From: Burkholderia sp. D-99
Lineage (GTDB): Bacteria; Pseudomonadota; Gammaproteobacteria; Burkholderiales; Burkholderiaceae
NCBI RefSeq assembly: GCF_011605345.1
Contig: NZ_JAAOXM010000002.1
Span: 1,364,001-1,428,000, forward strand
Reading direction: 5' to 3'
Length of the DNA stretch: 64,000 nucleotides
Position numbers and translations under genes: made by a program. The notes below the pieces were generated by a model. It ran no database searches and was not told the origin of the DNA. It worked only from the letters and a program-made list of their open reading frames with translations. Of this stretch, positions 1-9,115 are shown piece by piece; position 1 is the stretch's first letter, and each line of letters begins with the position of its first letter.

Positions 1-2
1 TC

Positions 3-137
3 GCGTGCGGCGGTGTGGCGACGGCGGATGCCCCCGATGCACCGGCCGGCAGCGGCAAATCCGACGAGCCGATGCCCGCGGCCGTCGACGCGACCGAGCG
101 CGAACGCGTGCTCGACCTGTTTCGTACCGACGACTGA
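3..137 (+). CDS. C-terminal end of an unidentified protein (partial)
   Basis: An open frame enters the window from the left and stops with TGA at 135-137. The visible 44 residues are Ala, Asp and Gly rich, then end in a charged stretch (ATERERVLDLFRTDD). No domain can be recognised from this fragment. It ends 8 bases before the start of the next gene on the same strand, so the two may be cotranscribed. The reading frame is inferred from the close fit to that next gene and from codon usage with G or C in third positions. Confidence 0.5.
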   Translation, partial: ACGGVATADAPDAPAGSGKSDEPMPAAVDATERERVLDLFRTDD

Positions 138-145
138 CGCGCACC

Positions 146-757
146 ATGCATACGCTTTATCTGATTGCGATCGTCGCGGAAGCGATGTCGGGGGCGCTGA
201 TGGGCATGCGGCGCGGGATGGACCGCTTCGGGCTCGCGCTCGTCGGCGCGGTGACGGCGCTCGGCGGCGGCACCGTGCGCGACGTGCTGCTCGGCCACTA
301 TCCGCTCGGCTGGATCGCGCATCCCGAATATCTGGTGATCACGCTCGTCGCGGCAACCGTCGCATCCTGGGTCGCCCGGCATGTCGCGCGAATGAAGACG
401 CTGTTCGTCACCGTCGATGCGATCGGCCTCGCCGCCTTCACGATCATCGGCTGCGACATCGGTGCATCGACGGGCACCGCGCCCATCATCGTCGTGCTGG
501 CCGGTGCGATTACGGGTGTCTGCGGCGGGATGCTGCGCGATCTGCTGTGCAACGAGATGCCGCTGATCCTGCGCGAGGAACTCTATGCGAGCGTCGCGTT
601 CGTCACGGGCGCGCTGTATGTCGGGATGCAGCACCTCGGTATCGATGCGGGCATCGCGACGGTTGTCGCACTGGCGGCAGGGTTCTCGATGCGGATGCTC
701 GCCGTGCGGCTCGGCTGGAAGATGCGGACGTACGGCGCGGCGGACCTCGAGCATTGA
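146..757 (+). CDS. TRIC/YicG-type (UPF0126) membrane protein
   Basis: A 203-residue protein built from two similar halves. Each half carries a Gly-rich helix followed by an Arg-Asp pair: GAVTALGGGTVRDVLL at about 34-49 and GAITGVCGGMLRDLL at about 120-134. This duplicated glycine-rich layout is the signature of the UPF0126/YicG family, now grouped with prokaryotic TRIC cation channels. About six to seven hydrophobic segments are visible, so it should sit in the inner membrane. The ATG at 146 is chosen because it begins directly with the first hydrophobic segment. The transported ion cannot be told from the sequence. Confidence 0.85.
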   Translation: MHTLYLIAIVAEAMSGALMGMRRGMDRFGLALVGAVTALGGGTVRDVLLGHYPLGWIAHPEYLVITLVAATVASWVARHVARMKTLFVTVDAIGLAAFTIIGCDIGASTGTAPIIVVLAGAITGVCGGMLRDLLCNEMPLILREELYASVAFVTGALYVGMQHLGIDAGIATVVALAAGFSMRMLAVRLGWKMRTYGAADLEH

Positions 758-802
758 GAAGGGGGCTCGCCACCCGCGCGGCGGGTGACGGCGCGAGCGG
801 CG

Positions 803-836
803 CCGGCCCGGGCGTTCGGGTGAGCGCCCGGGCCGG
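803..836. terminator. GC-rich hairpin between convergent genes
   Basis: A perfect 12-bp inverted repeat (803-814 with 825-836, arm CCGGCCCGGGCG) separated by 10 bases lies between the convergent ends of the TRIC-like gene and the VOC gene. It has no T tract, so it is only a probable bidirectional terminator. Confidence 0.45.
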
Positions 837-844
837 CCGGAACG

Positions 845-1231
845 TCAGTCGGCCTGCATCACCTGGAAGACGTTGCCTTCCGGATCGATGCCGTCGTACA
901 GCGTGTACGCGAACCCGTCATAGCGCTTGAGATCGCGCACCGTCACGCCGTCGCCGGCCAGCCGGTTGCGATGCACGCCGATGTCCTGGCCGATCGAGAA
1001 CACGAACTTCACGTGACTGGTTTCCGCGTGCGCTTTCGCATCGGCAGGGACTGCGTGGCGGAACGCCGGGCCGGCGAGATGAAGCGCGAGCTCGATGGTG
1101 CCTGCGCCGAGCACGACCCACTCGTTTTCGATTTCCTCGATGACGGGCAGATCGAAATACCGTTGGTAGAACGTCTTGAGCAACGCGACGTCCTGGACGT
1201 ACAGGATGATGCGGGTCATCGGAAGCGGCAC
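845..1231 (-). CDS. VOC-superfamily protein (glyoxalase/bleomycin-resistance fold)
   Basis: A 128-residue protein with the paired beta-alpha-beta-beta-beta pattern of the vicinal oxygen chelate superfamily. It starts MTRIILYVQDVALLKTFYQ and ends near DPEGNVFQVMQ, where the family places its last metal ligand (the Glu of PEGN). It could be a small dioxygenase, isomerase or binding protein; the substrate cannot be inferred. The start is taken as GTG at 1231 because GGAG lies six bases before it; an ATG four codons later is the alternative. It stands alone downstream of the heme operon, on the same strand, after a 111-base gap. Confidence 0.8.
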   Translation of the reverse strand: MPLPMTRIILYVQDVALLKTFYQRYFDLPVIEEIENEWVVLGAGTIELALHLAGPAFRHAVPADAKAHAETSHVKFVFSIGQDIGVHRNRLAGDGVTVRDLKRYDGFAYTLYDGIDPEGNVFQVMQAD

Positions 1232-1342
1232 GTGGGTCTCCTTGACGGGATGCGCGAAGCGCGAATGATGCGTTGTAAAAATCGTTGCTGTCGATCATGC
1301 ATGACGTCGCGCGACGCCATGCCCATGCGGCACGCGCCCGCG

Positions 1343-2164
1343 CTACGCGGGCACCATCACCGGCGGCGCACCGTCGCCGGTTTCCACCATCTTCACCGAA
1401 AACCCATAGCACTGCGCGATATGCGCGGGTGTCATCACGTCGCGCGGCGTGCCGTGCGCGACGATCGTGCCGTCGGCGAGCATCGCGATCGTATCCGCGT
1501 GGCGCGCGGCGAGGTTCGGATCGTGGACGATCGCGAGCACGCCGAGCCGCCATTCGCGCGCGACCGAGCGCACGGTATCGAGCAAGCGGTGCTGGTGCGC
1601 GAGATCGAGCGCGGCGGTCGGCTCGTCGAGCAGCAGGTAGCGCGGGCCGCTTTCCGTGGCGTCGTCGTCGGGCCATAGCTGCGCGAGTACGCGCGCGAAC
1701 TGCACGCGCGCAAGTTCGCCGCCCGACAGCGTCGTGACGTCACGGCCGACGAGTGCATCGGCGCCCGCGCGTTCGAGTGCGCGCCACGCGATGTCGCGAT
1801 CGCGGTGCGACGTCGCACCGCTGCGCCGCGCATGCGGATAGCGGCCGAGCAGCACGATTTCGTCGACGCTGAACGGAAAGGCCGGCTGCGCAGCCTGCGG
1901 CAGCACCGCGCGCAGGCACGCAAGGCGCGGCGCGTCGATGCGCGCGAGCGGCTCGCCGTTCAGCGTGATGTCGCCGGTCACGCGCACGCCGGTCGGCGCG
2001 ACGCTGCCGGTCAGCTCGCCCGCGAAGGTCTTCAGCAGCGTGCTCTTGCCCGCGCCATTGCGGCCGAGCAGCGCGGTCACGCGGCCGGGTTCGATCGACA
2101 GCGACAGGTCGCGGAGGATGGCGTTGTGTCGGCGCGCGACGTCGAGGTGATGAGCGGTCAGCAT
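1343..2164 (-). CDS. hmuV: Heme ABC transporter ATP-binding protein HmuV
   Basis: The 273-residue ATPase of a heme importer. Visible motifs are Walker [10 protein letters not shown] (about 34-42), the Q-loop region LPQAAQ (about 88-93), the signature LSGGE (146-150) and Walker B YLLLDE (176-181). It powers import of heme from periplasm to cytosol through HmuU. It is the last gene of hmuRSTUV and starts 19 bases after the hmuU stop. Length and order match the HmuV/BhuV family. Other FecE-type siderophore ATPases look similar, and the assignment rests on the neighbouring heme-specific genes. Confidence 0.93.
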   Translation of the reverse strand: MLTAHHLDVARRHNAILRDLSLSIEPGRVTALLGRNGAGKSTLLKTFAGELTGSVAPTGVRVTGDITLNGEPLARIDAPRLACLRAVLPQAAQPAFPFSVDEIVLLGRYPHARRSGATSHRDRDIAWRALERAGADALVGRDVTTLSGGELARVQFARVLAQLWPDDDATESGPRYLLLDEPTAALDLAHQHRLLDTVRSVAREWRLGVLAIVHDPNLAARHADTIAMLADGTIVAHGTPRDVMTPAHIAQCYGFSVKMVETGDGAPPVMVPA

Positions 2165-2183
2165 GGTCGTCGTGAAGAAAGGG

Positions 2184-3272
2184 TTACCCGCCGAGCGCGC
2201 CGCGGCTTTTCCACAGCAGCGCGAGAAAGAACGGCGCGCCGAGCAGCGCGGTCAGCACGCCGAGCGGAATTTCGGCCGGTGCCGCGACCGTGCGCGCGGC
2301 GAGATCGGCGGCGAGCGTCAGCAACGCGCCGAGCAACGCGGCGCCGGGCAGCACGACGCGCTGGTCGGGGCCGCACGCGAGGCGCACGCAATGCGGCGCG
2401 ACGAGCCCGATGAAGCCGATGATGCCGGCGCACGACACGAGCGCGCCGACCGCGAGCGCGACCGCGACGAGCACGCGCCGCTTCAGCCGCTGCACCGGCA
2501 CGCCGAGGTGCAGCGCTTCGGTTTCGCCGAGCTGCAGCGCATTCAGCGCGTCGCGTTCGCGTGCGAGCAGCACGCAGCCGATCGCGACGCATGGCGCGAC
2601 GGCCGCCAGCGCGGACCATTGCGCGCCGCCGAGGCTGCCGAGGCTCCAGAAGGTCAGCGAGCGCAGTTGCGCATCGTCGGCGACGAACGTGAGCAGCCCG
2701 ATCGCCGCGCCGACCAGCGCGTTGATCGCGATGCCGGCGAGCAGCAGCAGCGGCAGCGCCAGCCGGCCGCGCGACGCGGCGAGCCGGTAGACGAGCGCCG
2801 CGACCGCGAGCGCGCCTGCGAAGGCGGCGACGGGCAGTGCGGCTGCGCTCACGTGCGAAGCAAAGAGGGCGGGGCCGAGCACGATCATCGTCGTCGCGCC
2901 GAGTGCTGCGCCGCTCGATACGCCGACGAGCCCCGGATCGGCGAGCGGATTGCGGAACAGCGCCTGCATCGCGGCACCGGTCGCACCGAAGCCGCCACCG
3001 ACCAGCAACGCGAGCGCGACGCGCGGCGCGCGGATGTCGAACAGCACCGCGCGCGCCTGCTGCGCGGCCGCATCGCCGGTCAGCGCGGCCCAGGCTTCCG
3101 CGAGCGGAATGCGATACGCGCCGACGCACAGCGCGGCGACGGACATCGCGCATACGAGGCCGGCGAGTGCGGCCAGCGCGAACGGCGCAAAGCGGCGTGA
3201 CGTGCCGATGCGCGCCGCGCCTGCGCGCGATGCGTGCGACGACGCGGGAAAAGGCGAAGCATGAGCGCGCAT
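2184..3272 (-). CDS. hmuU: Heme ABC transporter permease HmuU
   Basis: A 362-residue FecCD-type permease with about nine or ten hydrophobic helices, beginning after a basic N-terminus of about 28 residues. The [10 protein letters not shown] motif typical of BtuC/FhuB/HmuU permeases lies near residue 137. It forms the inner-membrane channel that takes heme from HmuT. The start ATG at 3272 lies 15 bases after the hmuT stop codon, consistent with one operon. No strong ribosome binding site is seen, so translation may depend on hmuT. Confidence 0.92.
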   Translation of the reverse strand: MRAHASPFPASSHASRAGAARIGTSRRFAPFALAALAGLVCAMSVAALCVGAYRIPLAEAWAALTGDAAAQQARAVLFDIRAPRVALALLVGGGFGATGAAMQALFRNPLADPGLVGVSSGAALGATTMIVLGPALFASHVSAAALPVAAFAGALAVAALVYRLAASRGRLALPLLLLAGIAINALVGAAIGLLTFVADDAQLRSLTFWSLGSLGGAQWSALAAVAPCVAIGCVLLARERDALNALQLGETEALHLGVPVQRLKRRVLVAVALAVGALVSCAGIIGFIGLVAPHCVRLACGPDQRVVLPGAALLGALLTLAADLAARTVAAPAEIPLGVLTALLGAPFFLALLWKSRGALGG

Positions 3273-3287
3273 CGGGTCGATCCGGAA

Positions 3288-4205
3288 TCAGGCGAGCGCA
3301 TCCGACAGCCGTCGGTGCAGGGTCGTGACGGCGAGCGGCAGGCGCGGGCCGAAGCCGAGCAGGAACAGCGCATCGAGCGACACGACGCGCTGCGCGCGTC
3401 CGGCCGGCGTCGCGCCGAAGCCGGGCGTGGCGAGCAGCGCCGCGCGTCCGCCGACGGCCGCGAGCCCTTCGTCGGAGATCAGCACGACATCGGGCGCGGC
3501 GGCGGCGAGCGCCTCGGTCGTCAGCGGCTTGTAGTGATCGAAGCCCTGCATTGCGTTGCGCGCGCCCGCGTAGCGGATCATCGCGTCGGCGGCCGTGCGC
3601 TGGCCTGCGACGAGCGCCTGGTTGCCGGTATGGTTCAGCACGAACAGCACGCGCGGCGGTTGTGCGCCGCCGGGCGAGCGGGTAGCGACCACGTCGCGCG
3701 CGGCCTGCCAGTCACGGTCGAAGCGTTGCAGTAGCGCGGCGCCCGCGTCGCGCACGTCGAGCGCCTGCGCGACGCCGGTGATCTTCGCGCGCACCGATTC
3801 GACGTCGTGGCGTTCGTCGAACGTCGTCACCGCGACGCCGGCGCTTTTCACCTGCGCGATCGCCGTGGGCGGGCCGGCTTCCGCCGAGGCGAGCACGAGA
3901 TCGGGCCGCAGCGACAGCAGCCCCTCGGCCGACAGTGCGCGCTGGTAGCCGACTTTCGGCAAACGCTTCGCGGCATCGGGATACGTGCAGGTCGTGTCGG
4001 CGCCGACCAGCCGGTAGCTGCGCGTCTCGGCGCCGCCGAGCGCGAACGCGGTTTCCGCGAGTGCGCCGCCGATCACGACCACGCGTTTCGGCGCGGCCGG
4101 TGCAACCTGGGCGAGCACGCTGCCGGGCAGCGCGCCGGCGAGCGCGCCGGCCGCCGCGCTCGCCAGCACGGCGCGGCGGCGCGGATCGAACGATCGCGCG
4201 CTCAC
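3288..4205 (-). CDS. hmuT: Periplasmic heme-binding protein HmuT
   Basis: A 305-residue class III substrate-binding protein (TroA/FecB-like fold) that hands heme to HmuUV. The N-terminus has a run of arginines followed by a hydrophobic core ending in VLAQV; the DPRRRAVLA stretch resembles a twin-arginine signal, so Tat export is possible. The start is GTG at 4205, which overlaps the hmuS stop codon as GTGA and suggests translational coupling. The mature part begins KRVVVIGGALAETAFALG, as in heme-binding ChaN/HmuT relatives. Conserved heme-ligand Tyr residues occur but were not assigned individually. Confidence 0.9.
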   Translation of the reverse strand: MSARSFDPRRRAVLASAAAGALAGALPGSVLAQVAPAAPKRVVVIGGALAETAFALGGAETRSYRLVGADTTCTYPDAAKRLPKVGYQRALSAEGLLSLRPDLVLASAEAGPPTAIAQVKSAGVAVTTFDERHDVESVRAKITGVAQALDVRDAGAALLQRFDRDWQAARDVVATRSPGGAQPPRVLFVLNHTGNQALVAGQRTAADAMIRYAGARNAMQGFDHYKPLTTEALAAAAPDVVLISDEGLAAVGGRAALLATPGFGATPAGRAQRVVSLDALFLLGFGPRLPLAVTTLHRRLSDALA

Positions 4206-5293
4206 CGTGCGTCTCCACGTGCCGCAGGCGGCAGCGTCGCGACGAGCGCGCGCCAGTCGTCGCGTTCGACCTTGCCGGGCTTGCGCTCGCCGAACAGCAG
4301 CGCGACATGGTCGCCCTGCCGGTCGAACAGCTCGAGCGACGTGACGATGCCGTCGCTCGTCGGCTTCTTCACGACCCACGCGGCGGCGATCAGATCGTCG
4401 CGCACGTGCAGGTTGAAACCCGGGTCGAGCACGTTGATCCATGCGCCGACCTCGCGCACGTTCGCGACGGGGCCCGTATGAATCTGGATCATCCCCGCAT
4501 TGCCGACGAACACCATGATCGGCTGGCCGCTTTGCGCGGCCCGTTCGAGCACGTGGCGCAGCGCATGCGCGGTTTCGACCGGGTACGCGTATTGCGGATC
4601 GGCGAGTCGCAGCGCCTGCATGCGGCTCACGCCGAAACGCTGCGTGATGCCGAAGAACTGGTGCGTGTCGGTCATCGCGTCCCACGCGGCGCGGAAGCCC
4701 GCGACGTCGATCTCGGTGTCGGCACGCTCGGGCGTTTTCGGCGCGGCGGGCGCGACCGCGAGGCCCGCCTCCTGCGACGGCGCGCGCCAGCGCTCGACGA
4801 ACGCGTCGTACGCGGCGTGGTCGCTGTGCGCGCGCAGGTAGACCTTGTGGATCGCATGGCCTTGCGCATCGAAGAACTGCAGGCTCTTCAGCGGGCCGTG
4901 CGCGGTCTCGTCGCGCACCGCGAACGCCGACACCCAGTGACGATAGAAGATGCGCAGGTCGATGTCGCCGAGCGCGAGGCCGACGGGGCCGTCATGACTC
5001 ATCTGCGCATATTCGCCGTCCTTTTCGTGGACGGCCGTGTCGTTGCGCGTGAGCGCCATCACGCGGCCGAGACGCGGCATTTCCTCGAACATCGCCGGAA
5101 AGCGTGCGTCGAGCCGCACGACGTGCTCGCCGACGAACGCGGCGAGCGCCTCGCCTTCGCTGACGCCGAGCGCCTGTGCGACGTCGCGGTTGCGCAGCTG
5201 GCGCTCGGTCTTGAGCTTGATGAACGCGTCGCGCAGCGCGGCGGCCGCGCGGGCCGGCGTGGCCGGTTGACCGGGAAGGGCGGATTGCATCAT
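4202..5293 (-). CDS. hmuS: Hemin-degrading/heme-transport factor HmuS
   Basis: A 363-residue cytosolic heme protein of the HemS/ChuX/HmuS family, made of two similar halves (about 10-175 and 190-355). The family binds heme delivered by HmuTUV and either traffics or degrades it. The start is the ATG at 5293, because GGAG sits six bases upstream; an in-frame TTG further upstream overlaps that ribosome binding site and is rejected. It lies 49 bases after the receptor gene and overlaps hmuT by four bases. The repeated HAxRHVLERAAQSG-like region in the C-terminal half fits the family. Confidence 0.93.
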   Translation of the reverse strand: MMQSALPGQPATPARAAAALRDAFIKLKTERQLRNRDVAQALGVSEGEALAAFVGEHVVRLDARFPAMFEEMPRLGRVMALTRNDTAVHEKDGEYAQMSHDGPVGLALGDIDLRIFYRHWVSAFAVRDETAHGPLKSLQFFDAQGHAIHKVYLRAHSDHAAYDAFVERWRAPSQEAGLAVAPAAPKTPERADTEIDVAGFRAAWDAMTDTHQFFGITQRFGVSRMQALRLADPQYAYPVETAHALRHVLERAAQSGQPIMVFVGNAGMIQIHTGPVANVREVGAWINVLDPGFNLHVRDDLIAAAWVVKKPTSDGIVTSLELFDRQGDHVALLFGERKPGKVERDDWRALVATLPPAARGDAR

Positions 5294-5342
5294 GTCGGAC
5301 TCCTTCAAGTAACGGTTGGGGTGGCAGCGCGCGCGGCGCGCA

Positions 5343-7610
5343 TCAGAAATCCACTTTCATGCTGACGGCGACCGTGCGTCCGGACGACGTATAGGCATCG
5401 AGCACCTGCGAATCGGCCGCGATGCCGCGCACGTCCGACCAGTTCCAGTACTTGCGGTCGAACAGGTTGCGGATGCCGATCGTCGCGCTCACGTGCTTGT
5501 TGAAGCGGTAGCCGCCGCGCAGGTCGACGACGAACGACGACGGCGGCGAGAAGCACGCCTTGTTCGAACAGTCGGACTTGTCGATGTCCTTGTCGCGTTT
5601 CGCGGCCTGGAACAGCAGGTCGGTCTGCACGAACCAGCGGTCGGTCGGCTCGTAGCGCACGCCGAACACGGCGGAGAACGGGTTGACGGTGTTGAGCGGC
5701 TGGCTGGCCGCGCCGTCGTTCTGCGTCGAGCCCTTCGTGAACGCCATCGCCGTCTTCAGCGTGATGCCGTTCGGCATCACCCATTCGGCGCGGCCTTCGA
5801 GGCCGTGAATGCGCGCGTCGGCGAAGTTCACGTACTGGAACACGAACGGGTCGGCCGGCCGGCCGCTGCCGGCGATCGTCGTGCGCGAGATGAAGTTGCG
5901 GTAGCGGCCCGTGAACGCGGCCGCGCTGTAGCGCACGACGCCGTAGCCGGTGCCGGCCTTGCCGCGCAGGCCGGCTTCGAACGTGTCGCTCGTCTCGGGC
6001 TTCAGGTTCGGGTTGCCGATCGACGTGTAGCCATACACCGGGTTCGAGAAGCTGCTGTTTACCTGGTCGGGCGTCGGTGCGCGGAAGCCGTGCGCGTACT
6101 GCACGTACGGAATCACCGCGGGCGTGATCTCGTAGAGCACGGCGACGCGCGGCGACAGTTCGTTCGCGCTCGTCGACACGGCCTTGCCGGTGAACAGCGG
6201 ATCGTTTTCGGTCGGGCTCAGCCGGTACGTGTCGAAGCGCAGGCCCGGCGTGACGAGCAGGCGGCCGTAGCCGATCTGGTCCTGCACGAACGCGCCGAAC
6301 AGCGTGTAGTCGGTGTCGGGGAACGCCTTGTTCGGGAACGCCTCGCCGACGCCCGGCACCGTGCCGTCGCGCAGGTTCGTCACGCGCGACACGCTGCCGT
6401 CGACGCCATACAGCAGCTTGTGCGCGAACGGGCCGGTCGCGAAGCCGCTTTCGGCGAACGCGGAGCCGCCGAACGTGCGTTCCTTGTACTGGTTGTCGCG
6501 CGAGCGCGAAGGCTGCTTGCCGCGTGTCTCGAACGCGTACTGGTCCTGCTTCGCGTCCTGGTAGTAGAACTGCACGTGTGCGGTCTGGAACCAGCGGAAC
6601 GCATCGTCGCGGAAATCGTAGTCGACGCTGAAGCGGTTGCGCTCGAGCCGGTCGTAGGTCGTGAGGCCGAGCGTGGTCGGCGGGCTGATCGCCGACAGCA
6701 CGTCGGTGCTCACGCGGCGTTGCACCGTTTCGGCGGTGAACTTGATCGTGTCGCGCGTGGTCGGCGTCAGCACGAGCTTGCCGAGCAGCGATTCCGAATA
6801 GACGTCCTGCGGGTTCGACGTCGTGCGCAGCGTGCTCGCCGAGTTGTTGCTGCCGCGCGTGTCGACCTCGTGGCCGCGCCGGCCGTCGGCGATGATCATC
6901 CCCTGGATGCGATCGTTGCCGCCCGCAGCCGACACGGTCGCGCCGATGCTGCGGTCGGCCGAGTCGTAGCTCGGCCGGAACGAGAAGTAGTAGGGCTTGT
7001 TGTAGATCGACAGCAGGTCGCGCGGATCCTTCGTGATGAAGTTCACCGCACCGGTCAGGCCGTCGCTGCCGTAGAGGGCCGAGGCCGGCCCGCGCAGGAT
7101 CTCGATGCGCTTGAGCGTGTCGAGATCGGCGTAGTCGCCGCGCCCCGCTTCCAGCGGGCCGAATGAAAACGCGTTGGGCAGGCGGATGCCGTCTTCCATC
7201 AGCAGCACGCGATTGCCTTCGAGGCCACGGATGTTGATGCTCGAATCGCCGTCGCGGCCGCCGCCGAGGGCGGCGCTGCCGGGCCGGTACGCGGTGCGGC
7301 GCACCGTGATGCCCGGCTCGTAGCGCAGCGCGTCCTTGATGTTGGTGGCCTGCTGTTCCTCCAGGTCCTCGTCGGTGATCACCGAGACGGACGCAGCCGT
7401 GCGGCTCGCGGCCGTCGCGGTGCGGTTGGCCGTGACGGTAACGGGGTCGAGCAGCGCCGCATCGCCGCGCGTGGACGCGGCGACGAGGAGGGTGGAAGGC
7501 AGGGTGGCGCCTTGCGGCGACGAATCGGCGTGAGCCGGGGCGGCGGACAGGCCGAACGCGCCGAACAGCGCGGCACAGATCGGCCGCCGCGCCAGCGTAT
7601 AGCAATGCAC
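5343..7610 (-). CDS. hmuR: TonB-dependent outer-membrane heme receptor HmuR
   Basis: A 755-residue receptor with a signal peptide (cleavage after PAHA, about residue 28), a TonB-box-like segment DPVTVTANR, a plug domain and a C-terminal beta barrel ending in MKVDF. The heme-receptor motifs FRAP and NPNL are present in order. It imports heme or hemoprotein heme across the outer membrane using TonB energy. The start is GTG at 7610, with GGGAG seven bases before it. It is the first gene of hmuRSTUV and has a Fur box upstream. Oddly, no histidine lies between FRAP and NPNL. Confidence 0.92.
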   Translation of the reverse strand: MHCYTLARRPICAALFGAFGLSAAPAHADSSPQGATLPSTLLVAASTRGDAALLDPVTVTANRTATAASRTAASVSVITDEDLEEQQATNIKDALRYEPGITVRRTAYRPGSAALGGGRDGDSSINIRGLEGNRVLLMEDGIRLPNAFSFGPLEAGRGDYADLDTLKRIEILRGPASALYGSDGLTGAVNFITKDPRDLLSIYNKPYYFSFRPSYDSADRSIGATVSAAGGNDRIQGMIIADGRRGHEVDTRGSNNSASTLRTTSNPQDVYSESLLGKLVLTPTTRDTIKFTAETVQRRVSTDVLSAISPPTTLGLTTYDRLERNRFSVDYDFRDDAFRWFQTAHVQFYYQDAKQDQYAFETRGKQPSRSRDNQYKERTFGGSAFAESGFATGPFAHKLLYGVDGSVSRVTNLRDGTVPGVGEAFPNKAFPDTDYTLFGAFVQDQIGYGRLLVTPGLRFDTYRLSPTENDPLFTGKAVSTSANELSPRVAVLYEITPAVIPYVQYAHGFRAPTPDQVNSSFSNPVYGYTSIGNPNLKPETSDTFEAGLRGKAGTGYGVVRYSAAAFTGRYRNFISRTTIAGSGRPADPFVFQYVNFADARIHGLEGRAEWVMPNGITLKTAMAFTKGSTQNDGAASQPLNTVNPFSAVFGVRYEPTDRWFVQTDLLFQAAKRDKDIDKSDCSNKACFSPPSSFVVDLRGGYRFNKHVSATIGIRNLFDRKYWNWSDVRGIAADSQVLDAYTSSGRTVAVSMKVDF

Positions 7611-7734
7611 AGGTGGTCTCCCATTGACGAAAACAAGCCCGAAGGCTGGCTGGGTGACGCGTTCACCTGGCTGGCCCGCCCGCGCGCGGAATGCGGCGAG
7701 CGGCGAATTGAAAGGCAACTGATAATTTTACCAG

Positions 7735-7760
7735 TGTAAATGAGAATTATTATCAATACA
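7735..7760 (-). promoter_or_regulatory. Probable Fur box of the hmu operon
   Basis: The segment ATGAGAATTATTATCAAT at 7740-7757 matches the Fur consensus (GATAATGATAATCATTATC) in its alternating GAnAAT/ATTnTC pattern. It stands about 130 bases before the hmuR start in the only AT-rich stretch of the region. Iron-loaded Fur should repress the operon here. This follows from consensus matching, not from a measured binding site. Confidence 0.8.
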
Positions 7761-7782
7761 AGAACGGAAAGCGGCTCGCGTG

Positions 7783-7796
7783 GGTGAGCGCTCACC
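7783..7796. promoter_or_regulatory. 14-bp perfect palindrome upstream of hmuR
   Basis: GGTGAGCGCTCACC is a perfect palindrome between the Fur box and the small gene at 7879-8106. It could be an operator or a short hairpin. No regulator could be assigned. Confidence 0.35.
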
Positions 7797-7878
7797 TGCG
7801 CGGCTCGGGCGAGCCGCGGCGGGAAACAAGGGAGAAACGCGAGCCCTGGCGCATGCCCGTTATTCGCGTGAACAGGCC

Positions 7879-8106
7879 CTACGCGAGTGCTTCGATACGG
7901 ATCAGCAGGTTGCGCGCATGCGCGATGAACGCGTCGTGCGTCGCGCGATCGCCGTGGCCTTCGAGGCCGGCCTGTTCGGCGAACGCGATCTGTTCGGTGT
8001 AGAGATCGACGAGCGCTCGGCGTGCATCAGGGGGAAGCGCGCGGATCATCGAAACGATCAGCAGTTCCTGCGCGCGAAGCGTGCCGGACAGCGTCTGGAC
8101 GTTCAT
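7879..8106 (-). CDS. Small hypothetical protein, 75 aa
   Basis: A 75-residue, mainly alpha-helical, soluble protein with no signal peptide or membrane segment. It starts MNVQTLSGTLRAQELL and has a strong ribosome binding site GAGGAGG five bases before the ATG at 8106. The family was not recognised. It lies upstream of the heme operon on the same strand, but the Fur box and hmuR promoter separate them, so it need not be part of the heme system. The strong start signal and codon usage support a real gene. Confidence 0.7.
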   Translation of the reverse strand: MNVQTLSGTLRAQELLIVSMIRALPPDARRALVDLYTEQIAFAEQAGLEGHGDRATHDAFIAHARNLLIRIEALA

Positions 8107-8293
8107 GCTGGCCTCCTCGGACGATGCGGCGGCGAGCCGCTCTTTCCATACTAGGCGGTCGGCGTACGCAGCGCAGGCGAGGTGGTGGTGGAACGTGATT
8201 CGACGGCGCAATCGAGGGCGCCGTTGCGCGACGCGAAACGCGCCATGCGCGGCCGGGCACCGCGCATGGAAGCGTGCAGGGATGCGAACGGAA

Positions 8294-8677
8294 TCAGCCG
8301 GCCGTCGTTGCGGCCTGTGCATCGCGCACGACCTGCGCGACGCGTTCGACGAATTCGACGTCGACGCTCGACAGCGCTTCGCGCTTGCCGTCGGGCATCT
8401 CGACCATCAGGCGATACGTGATGTCCTGCGTGGCCCACGCGAGATAGCCGACGACGGCGAGCATCACGCCGACGACGAGCGCGGCGCTCGATGCGCCGAT
8501 GCCGCCTGCGACGGCGATGGCCGCGCCGATCAGCGAGATCAGCGACGGTACGAGGCGGTTCTTCGGAATCTTGACGACATCGACCTGGCGGATGTCACGC
8601 AGCGCGAATACCTGACCGGCGGCCGACAGGCCATTGCGCGTGATCATCACGCCGCGTTCGTTGAATGCGTTTTCCAT
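8294..8677 (-). CDS. Two-TM hypothetical protein (DUF6232-like)
   Basis: A 127-residue protein with an N-terminal strand-rich part (about 1-35), two adjacent membrane helices (about 42-80) and a C-terminal strand and helix. The arrangement MxxGVMITRNGLSAAGQVFALRDIRQVDV, then membrane hairpin, then YRLMVEMPDGK, resembles DUF6232 proteins, which are small PH-like membrane proteins often found in polymorphic-toxin and stress contexts. The function is unknown. The ATG at 8677 is preferred over upstream starts because it begins the conserved part. It stands apart from its neighbours. Confidence 0.7.
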   Translation of the reverse strand: MENAFNERGVMITRNGLSAAGQVFALRDIRQVDVVKIPKNRLVPSLISLIGAAIAVAGGIGASSAALVVGVMLAVVGYLAWATQDITYRLMVEMPDGKREALSSVDVEFVERVAQVVRDAQAATTAG

Positions 8678-8801
8678 CGTGTGTTGCGTGGACGAAAACG
8701 CGCAGCGTAGCAGGTTTCGGTGCTGCATCAAACGAGACCGACTGCCGCACGATGCGTGCGGCGCGGCCGAAAGACGGGCAGCGGGTGGAACAGGAAGGCG
8801 T

Positions 8802-9065
8802 TCAGAACTGCAGCCGGCCGTCGCCGTAAAGCCGGCCCGGCACGTGCGAGGCGACGACCTCGGCGATCTCTTCGTCGGTCGATTCAGCCGGCACGATCTG
8901 GCGCCGCGCGGGCGCGTCGAGATGCATCGTCCATTCGACGAGCCGGTACGGGCGGCCCCACGGGCGCTGCATTTCGACCGATACGCGGCAGCTCTGGACC
9001 GGCATCGAGTGTTGGCACGTCAGAATCGCGTGCAGATGGCTGAAAACGGTATCTTCGATCATCAT
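8802..9065 (-). CDS. Small hypothetical protein, 87 aa
   Basis: An 87-residue soluble protein not recognised as a known family. It begins MMIEDTVFSHLHAIL and has two Cys residues (about 18 and 27), followed by a strand-rich central part and an acidic helix. GGAGG lies two bases before the ATG at 9065 and five before the adjacent ATG at 9062, so the second ATG may be the real start. It has no obvious operon partner. A stretch with a candidate small RNA lies immediately upstream on the same strand. Confidence 0.6.
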   Translation of the reverse strand: MMIEDTVFSHLHAILTCQHSMPVQSCRVSVEMQRPWGRPYRLVEWTMHLDAPARRQIVPAESTDEEIAEVVASHVPGRLYGDGRLQF

Positions 9066-9115
9066 GGCCTCCGATCCTGTCTTGTGGGCAATCGATGGCG
9101 GCGCCGTCGGCATGT

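Noticed and set aside
5316..7166. Long plus-strand open frame of about 600 codons opposite the heme receptor gene
   Set aside because: It lies fully antisense to hmuR, has an Arg- and Val-rich composition and no family resemblance. Such frames are common in high-GC DNA.
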